DNA from: Chloroflexota bacterium
GTDB taxonomy: Bacteria > Chloroflexota > Limnocylindria > QHBO01
Length of the DNA stretch: 9,807 bases
Assembly: GCA_005879815.1 (NCBI GenBank)
Contig: VBKA01000151.1
Span: 1-9,807, forward strand
Direction: 5' to 3'
The translations under genes and the position numbers were made by a program. Positions 6,800-9,807 of this stretch are shown piece by piece. Under the pieces are notes generated by a model. That model saw nothing but the letters and a program-made list of their open reading frames with translations, searched no databases and was not told the DNA's origin. Position 1 is the stretch's first letter. Each line of letters begins with the position of its first letter.

Positions 6800-8032
6800 T
6801 CAGGTGGGCCGATGCGCCCCGGGCTCCATCTCGACCATCGCGTGATGGATGCCATAGCGGTCCAGCAGCGCGAGGTATGGGTCCGGGTCGAAGGCTTCCG
6901 GGCCGAGCACGCCGCTCCCCGACCAGGCGCCGCTCGCCAGCAGCTCCATGGCGATCACCGGGTTGAATCCGGTCTGCCAACCGACCACCTGCGAGCGGGT
7001 AGTCCGCAGGGTCTCCTGGGCGTCGGCCATCTGGTACAGAAAGACCTCGCGCGGCCGGCCGTCCTTGCGCCCGATGACCCAGGTTCCCACGATCGCCCGC
7101 CCAACCATGCGGTCGCCGAGGCTGATGGGGTCCGGCGTGATGGCCGCCAGCACATCGCGCGGGCTGACCCTGACGCCCTTCACGTCGACCGGGTCTGTGC
7201 GGTCGAGGCCCAGGGCGTGGATGGTGCGCAGCTTGTCGATGAAATCCGATCCCAGCGCGTACTTGAAGGTGACGCGGCGGGCCTTGATCTGGCGGGGGAC
7301 GAGCAGCACCTCCTCGTGCTCGACGTTGACGCACTCGACCGGTCCGATCCCCTCCGGGAAGGGGAACTCCTCTCGCGCGCTGAAGGGCTCGGTGGTGAAC
7401 CACCGCTCACGCTCCCCGTCCCAGATGACCGGAGGGTTCAGGCACTCCTCGATGGTGGTCCAGATCGAGAAGACCGGCGCGAAGGCGTAGCCCTCTATCC
7501 GGAGGTCGCCGCCGTCGCGGACGTGGACCTCGTCGACCTCGTCGAAGAGGTTCTTGGCGGCGTGGGCGGCGAAGACATCGGTCAGTCCTGGATCCATGCC
7601 GATGCCGAGCAGCGCCAGGCGTCCGGCGCCACGCCAGTCCGCGTCGCGGGCGAACTGCTCGTCGCCGAGCTTGACGCCGGTTTGGCGGAACGGATCCTCG
7701 GGGTGCGGACGGGACAGGCTGTTGGCCATGTCCACGTAGCCGACGCGCGCCGCGAGGGCGCCCTCGAAGATGGGCATCACGAAGCGTGGATCGACCGCGT
7801 TCATGACCAGGTCGACCCGGTGGCGTCCGGCGAGCTCGGCTACCGCGCCGGCGTCGCGCGCGTCGATCTTCTCGACCGCGATGCGGGTAGGGTCCCCGAT
7901 CTCGGCTTCGAGCGAACGTGCACGGGCCAGGTCGTAGTCGGCGAGCACCAGCGCCTCGCACCAGTCACGCGCGGAGGCCATGCGCGCGATCGCCTCGCCC
8001 ACCGTGCCGACACCGATCAGCAGGACCCGCAT
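6800..8032 (-). CDS. Saccharopine dehydrogenase-like NAD(P)-dependent oxidoreductase
   Basis: The 410-aa cytosolic protein starts MRVLLIGVGTVGEAIA, a Rossmann nucleotide-binding turn (GVGTVG, residues 7-12). An Asp at the end of strand 2 (LADYD) suggests NAD preference. Further family landmarks are VDLVMNAVDP, a Y-V-D-M-A segment, and LLGIGMDPGLTDVFAAHAA, the conserved helix of saccharopine dehydrogenases and relatives. The family includes saccharopine reductases, lysine 6-dehydrogenase and carboxynorspermidine synthase, and sequence alone does not separate these here. The ATG at 8032 lies 23 bp after the proline dehydrogenase stop, so the two are almost surely one operon. That suggests a role in amino-acid breakdown, for example oxidising an amine or semialdehyde adduct. 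The exact substrate is unknown. Confidence 0.88.
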   Translation of the reverse strand: MRVLLIGVGTVGEAIARMASARDWCEALVLADYDLARARSLEAEIGDPTRIAVEKIDARDAGAVAELAGRHRVDLVMNAVDPRFVMPIFEGALAARVGYVDMANSLSRPHPEDPFRQTGVKLGDEQFARDADWRGAGRLALLGIGMDPGLTDVFAAHAAKNLFDEVDEVHVRDGGDLRIEGYAFAPVFSIWTTIEECLNPPVIWDGERERWFTTEPFSAREEFPFPEGIGPVECVNVEHEEVLLVPRQIKARRVTFKYALGSDFIDKLRTIHALGLDRTDPVDVKGVRVSPRDVLAAITPDPISLGDRMVGRAIVGTWVIGRKDGRPREVFLYQMADAQETLRTTRSQVVGWQTGFNPVIAMELLASGAWSGSGVLGPEAFDPDPYLALLDRYGIHHAMVEMEPGAHRPT

Positions 8033-8055
8033 GCCGGAACCTGGACCCCGGTCGC

Positions 8056-8973
8056 TCAGCCGAAGAGCTGGCGCAGCGCGAACGCCACGTTGGCCGGCCG
8101 CTCCGCCAGGCGGCGCAGGTACCACGCGTACCACGCCTCGCCGTAGGAGATCAGGTCCCGCACCCGGTAGCCCGACGTCGCCAGACGCACCTGGTCGCGA
8201 GCGCGGATGCCGTAGAGCATCTGGACCTCGAAGCAGGTCTTCGGGAAGCCGGCGGTGGTGGCGTACTCGGCGATGCGATCGACGAGCGCCAGGTCATGCG
8301 TCCCGAGGCCCAGGCGCAGCTCGCCGGCAGCCGCCTGCGGAAGCATCAGGACCGCCAGCGACTGGTAGGCGCCATCGACCTCGCTCCGCTTCCGGAACGC
8401 GACCGCGGCGTGCTCGTCGTAGGCCCCCTTGACGAGGCGGATGGCGGGATGGAGCGGCAGCAGCCGATGGAGGTCGGCGGGCGTGCGGCGCAGGTAGGCC
8501 TGCAGGCAGAGGCCCACGTTGGCGTGCTCGGCCTTGAGCCGCTCGTACATGGCGACCGTTGCTTCGGTGTAGGCGCTGCCCTCCATGTCGATCCAGAACG
8601 TCTTGCCGCTGCGTGCCGCGTGCTCGCTGAGGGCTGCGCCGTGGGCGAGGGTGGCATCCGGGTCCAGATCCAGCCCCAGCTGGGTGAGCTTTACGCTGAT
8701 CTCGCCGTCCAGGCCGCGTGATGCGATCTCGTCGATCAGGCCGTGGTAGTGGTCCGCGATGGCCTGCGCTTGGCTGAGATCCGAGAGGTTCTCACCGAGG
8801 CGCGTGAAGAGCAGACCGATGCCGTGTGTCCGGAAGGGCTCGGCCGCGGCCAGCGCCTCCTCGGCGGTCTCACCGGGCATGAAGCGGCGGACCGCGCGGC
8901 GGGCGAACGGCAGCCGCGGAAGGTGTTCCTTGAGCCACCCGTTGCGGGCCATCCAGAGCAGGATATGGCGCAC
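8056..8973 (-). CDS. Proline dehydrogenase (monofunctional, FAD-dependent)
   Basis: Oxidises L-proline to delta-1-pyrroline-5-carboxylate, passing electrons via FAD to membrane quinone. The 305-aa product is the length of monofunctional bacterial enzymes. The barrel motifs appear in order: SVKLTQLGLDLD (93-104), W-I-D-M-E-G-S-A-Y-T (127-136), L-Q-A-Y-L-R-R-T (157-164), RLVKGAYDE (179-187), G-T-H-D (224-227), FEVQMLYGIR (248-257) and the substrate-binding YLRRLAERP (285-293). I chose GTG 8973 because AGAGGG sits 6 nt before it and the product then starts (V)RHILLWMAR as in relatives. An ATG at 8988 would lie within that ribosome-binding site and add five residues. The partner P5C dehydrogenase is not in the window. 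Confidence 0.95.
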   Translation of the reverse strand: MRHILLWMARNGWLKEHLPRLPFARRAVRRFMPGETAEEALAAAEPFRTHGIGLLFTRLGENLSDLSQAQAIADHYHGLIDEIASRGLDGEISVKLTQLGLDLDPDATLAHGAALSEHAARSGKTFWIDMEGSAYTEATVAMYERLKAEHANVGLCLQAYLRRTPADLHRLLPLHPAIRLVKGAYDEHAAVAFRKRSEVDGAYQSLAVLMLPQAAAGELRLGLGTHDLALVDRIAEYATTAGFPKTCFEVQMLYGIRARDQVRLATSGYRVRDLISYGEAWYAWYLRRLAERPANVAFALRQLFG

Positions 8974-9199
8974 GCCTTGCCCTCTCATGCATTCGTGGTC
9001 GGGGTCGCGAATCTACCATGCGAGGCCCGCTTTGGAAGCGTTCACAGCCGCCTTCCGACGGGCTGGCGGCGGACGATTCCTCGAGCGTCAGCCTCGCTGA
9101 AGTCAACCGCAGTTCGGAGCGCATCCGGCTCCCTACCTTGTGACCCTTTAGAGTTCGTTGTTTCAGAACCGCTCGAGGGAGCTGAAGGCAGAATTCGGC

Positions 9200-9271
9200 G
9201 GGCCGTTAGCTCAGTGGCAGAGCAGGGGACTTTTAATCCTCGTGTCGTGGGTTCGAATCCCACACGGCCCT
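9200..9271 (+). tRNA. tRNA-Lys (anticodon TTT)
   Basis: A complete cloverleaf: acceptor GGGCCGT/ACGGCCC fully paired, D stem GCTC/GAGC, anticodon stem GGGGA/TCCTC (one G-T pair) around CTTTTAA, and T arm GTGGG-TTCGAAT-CCCAC. Anticodon TTT reads AAA and AAG. The 3' CCA is not encoded (TCTC follows the acceptor stem). The base at position 73 is T, whereas lysine tRNAs usually carry A there. No terminator hairpin is obvious directly downstream. Confidence 0.96.
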
Positions 9272-9575
9272 CTCGACTTTTCGCCGACTCCCCGGGCGAC
9301 GTCCGGCTGTGGTCAGGCGGCGGGTAACGTTTGGACCGCTGACGGCCGCCCATTGATCACGCCAGTCCGCGCCTACCAGGCCGGCATCGCGGACGCGACC
9401 CAGCATGAGCCGGATGTCGTGATAGGTGTTCCCATCAACGGCGACCCGAATTGGTCGTGTCCCACGAGATCGGGAGCGGCTTCGGCGCGGTGCGGACCCG
9501 ACCCAGAGTTCGCCACGAGCATCGTCGTCCGGCTCACGTGGGCCATTACATCGGCATTACCAGATAGGCCGTGCG

Positions 9576-9606
9576 CGTCACATTTCGCTTCGAATAACGC
9601 GTGACG
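9576..9606. repeat. Short inverted repeat CGTCAC...GTGACG
   Basis: CGTCAC (9576-9581) and GTGACG (9601-9606) are exact inverted copies separated by 19 bp. The spacer includes a relatively AT-rich stretch (TTCGAATAAC, 9587-9596). The position upstream of the secreted-protein gene fits an operator flanking promoter elements. However, six-base arms can occur by chance. Confidence 0.3.
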
Positions 9607-9609
9607 TAT

Positions 9610-9643
9610 CGGGTCGGGTACCTCATCTGCATCCTTCGACCCG
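9610..9643. repeat. Inverted repeat CGGGTCG...CGACCCG in the leader of the secreted-protein gene
   Basis: Perfect 7-bp arms (9610-9616 and 9637-9643) surround a 20-bp spacer, ending 30 bp before the ATG at 9674. It could be a regulator-binding site or a leader RNA hairpin. No T-run follows, so it does not look like a terminator. Confidence 0.4.
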
Positions 9644-9673
9644 CTTGAACCCAGCACCCAGGGAGTGGATGCA

Positions 9674-9807
9674 ATGAAACGGATCGTCACCGTCCTGGCC
9701 ACCGCCGCGCTTCTGGCGACGGTAGGCGTAGCCGGTGTCCAGGCCAACGACGCTCCAGGCAACAACGGAACGGTCAAGATCCACGACGGAGCCACCGAAC
9801 CAAGCCC
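9674..9807 (+). CDS. N-terminus of a secreted protein (3' end outside window)
   Basis: Only the first 44 codons are present. MKRIVTVLATAALLATVGVAGVQA is a classic signal peptide: a basic start, a hydrophobic core of about 16 residues and a likely cleavage after V-Q-A. The mature start NDAPGNNGTVKIHDG is polar. The N-G-T-V-K-I-H-D-G wording recalls exported hypothetical proteins of high-GC Gram-positive-type bacteria, but no function can be assigned. A ribosome-binding site AGGGAG (9660-9665) lies 8 nt upstream of the ATG, which supports this start. Two inverted repeats lie just upstream. Confidence 0.85.
   Translation, partial: MKRIVTVLATAALLATVGVAGVQANDAPGNNGTVKIHDGATEPS

Larger units (their letters stand above)
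9272..9673. other. 402-bp region without a convincing gene, between tRNA-Lys and a secreted-protein gene
   Basis: Several frames are open here, but none has a good start with a ribosome-binding site or a recognisable domain. The most protein-like stretch is on the minus strand around 9345-9450, reading RVAVDGNTYHDIRLMLGRVR and RDAGLVGADWRDQW, with no clear start. It may be a gene relic or chance. The right-hand part (about 9570-9645) holds two inverted repeats and should contain the promoter and leader of the gene at 9674. Confidence 0.35.

Noticed and set aside
6812..8146. 444-codon open frame on the plus strand opposite the saccharopine dehydrogenase-like gene
   Set aside because: It is an antisense shadow. 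The minus strand holds the Rossmann motif and family signatures.
9373..9795. Minus-strand 140-codon open frame overlapping the secreted-protein start
   Set aside because: It has no domain, and it is antisense to a gene with a clear signal peptide and ribosome-binding site.

Overview
The window is a high-GC bacterial chromosome segment with tightly packed, often overlapping genes and several GTG starts. The gene mix (a pyrE homologue ending in a CxxC motif, a YtfJ/GerW-family protein, a CcoN-like membrane protein, a monofunctional proline dehydrogenase, two tRNAs) would fit a high-GC Chloroflexota or related terrestrial or freshwater lineage. That placement is an inference from gene style; there is no rRNA or other marker to settle it.

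Layout. (1) Positions 1-1944, plus strand: an operon-like run of a gene tail, a 108-aa unknown protein, a 278-aa acidic protein built of two diverged copies of one domain, and an orotate phosphoribosyltransferase. The first three are joined by stop/start overlaps. (2) Positions 1975-4878, minus strand: a three-gene unit with a 12-TM CcoN-like protein first, then a membrane-anchored monohaem cytochrome c, then an NAD(P)HX epimerase-domain protein whose GTG start overlaps the cytochrome stop. (3) Positions 5088-6220, plus strand: an acyltransferase-3 membrane protein split by a one-base frameshift. (4) Positions 6243-6358: a hairpin terminator and an initiator tRNA-fMet on the minus strand. (5) Positions 6422-8973, minus strand: proline dehydrogenase, a saccharopine-dehydrogenase-like oxidoreductase and a small YtfJ/GerW protein, probably one transcription unit. 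(6) Positions 9200-9807, plus strand: tRNA-Lys(TTT), about 400 bp with no convincing gene but with inverted repeats, and the start of a secreted protein cut by the window end.

The most unusual object is the CcoN-like protein. It keeps the length, 12-helix layout and several sequence landmarks of cbb3-type oxidase subunit I. However, the whole protein has only two histidines, and none sits where the haem b, haem b3 and CuB ligands should be. It looks like a haem-copper oxidase scaffold without its metal centres, encoded 4 bp upstream of a c-type cytochrome that does keep its haem site. The other items worth following up are the duplicated-domain protein upstream of pyrE, the altered catalytic loop in the epimerase, the proline-dehydrogenase/saccharopine-dehydrogenase pairing and the frameshifted acyltransferase.
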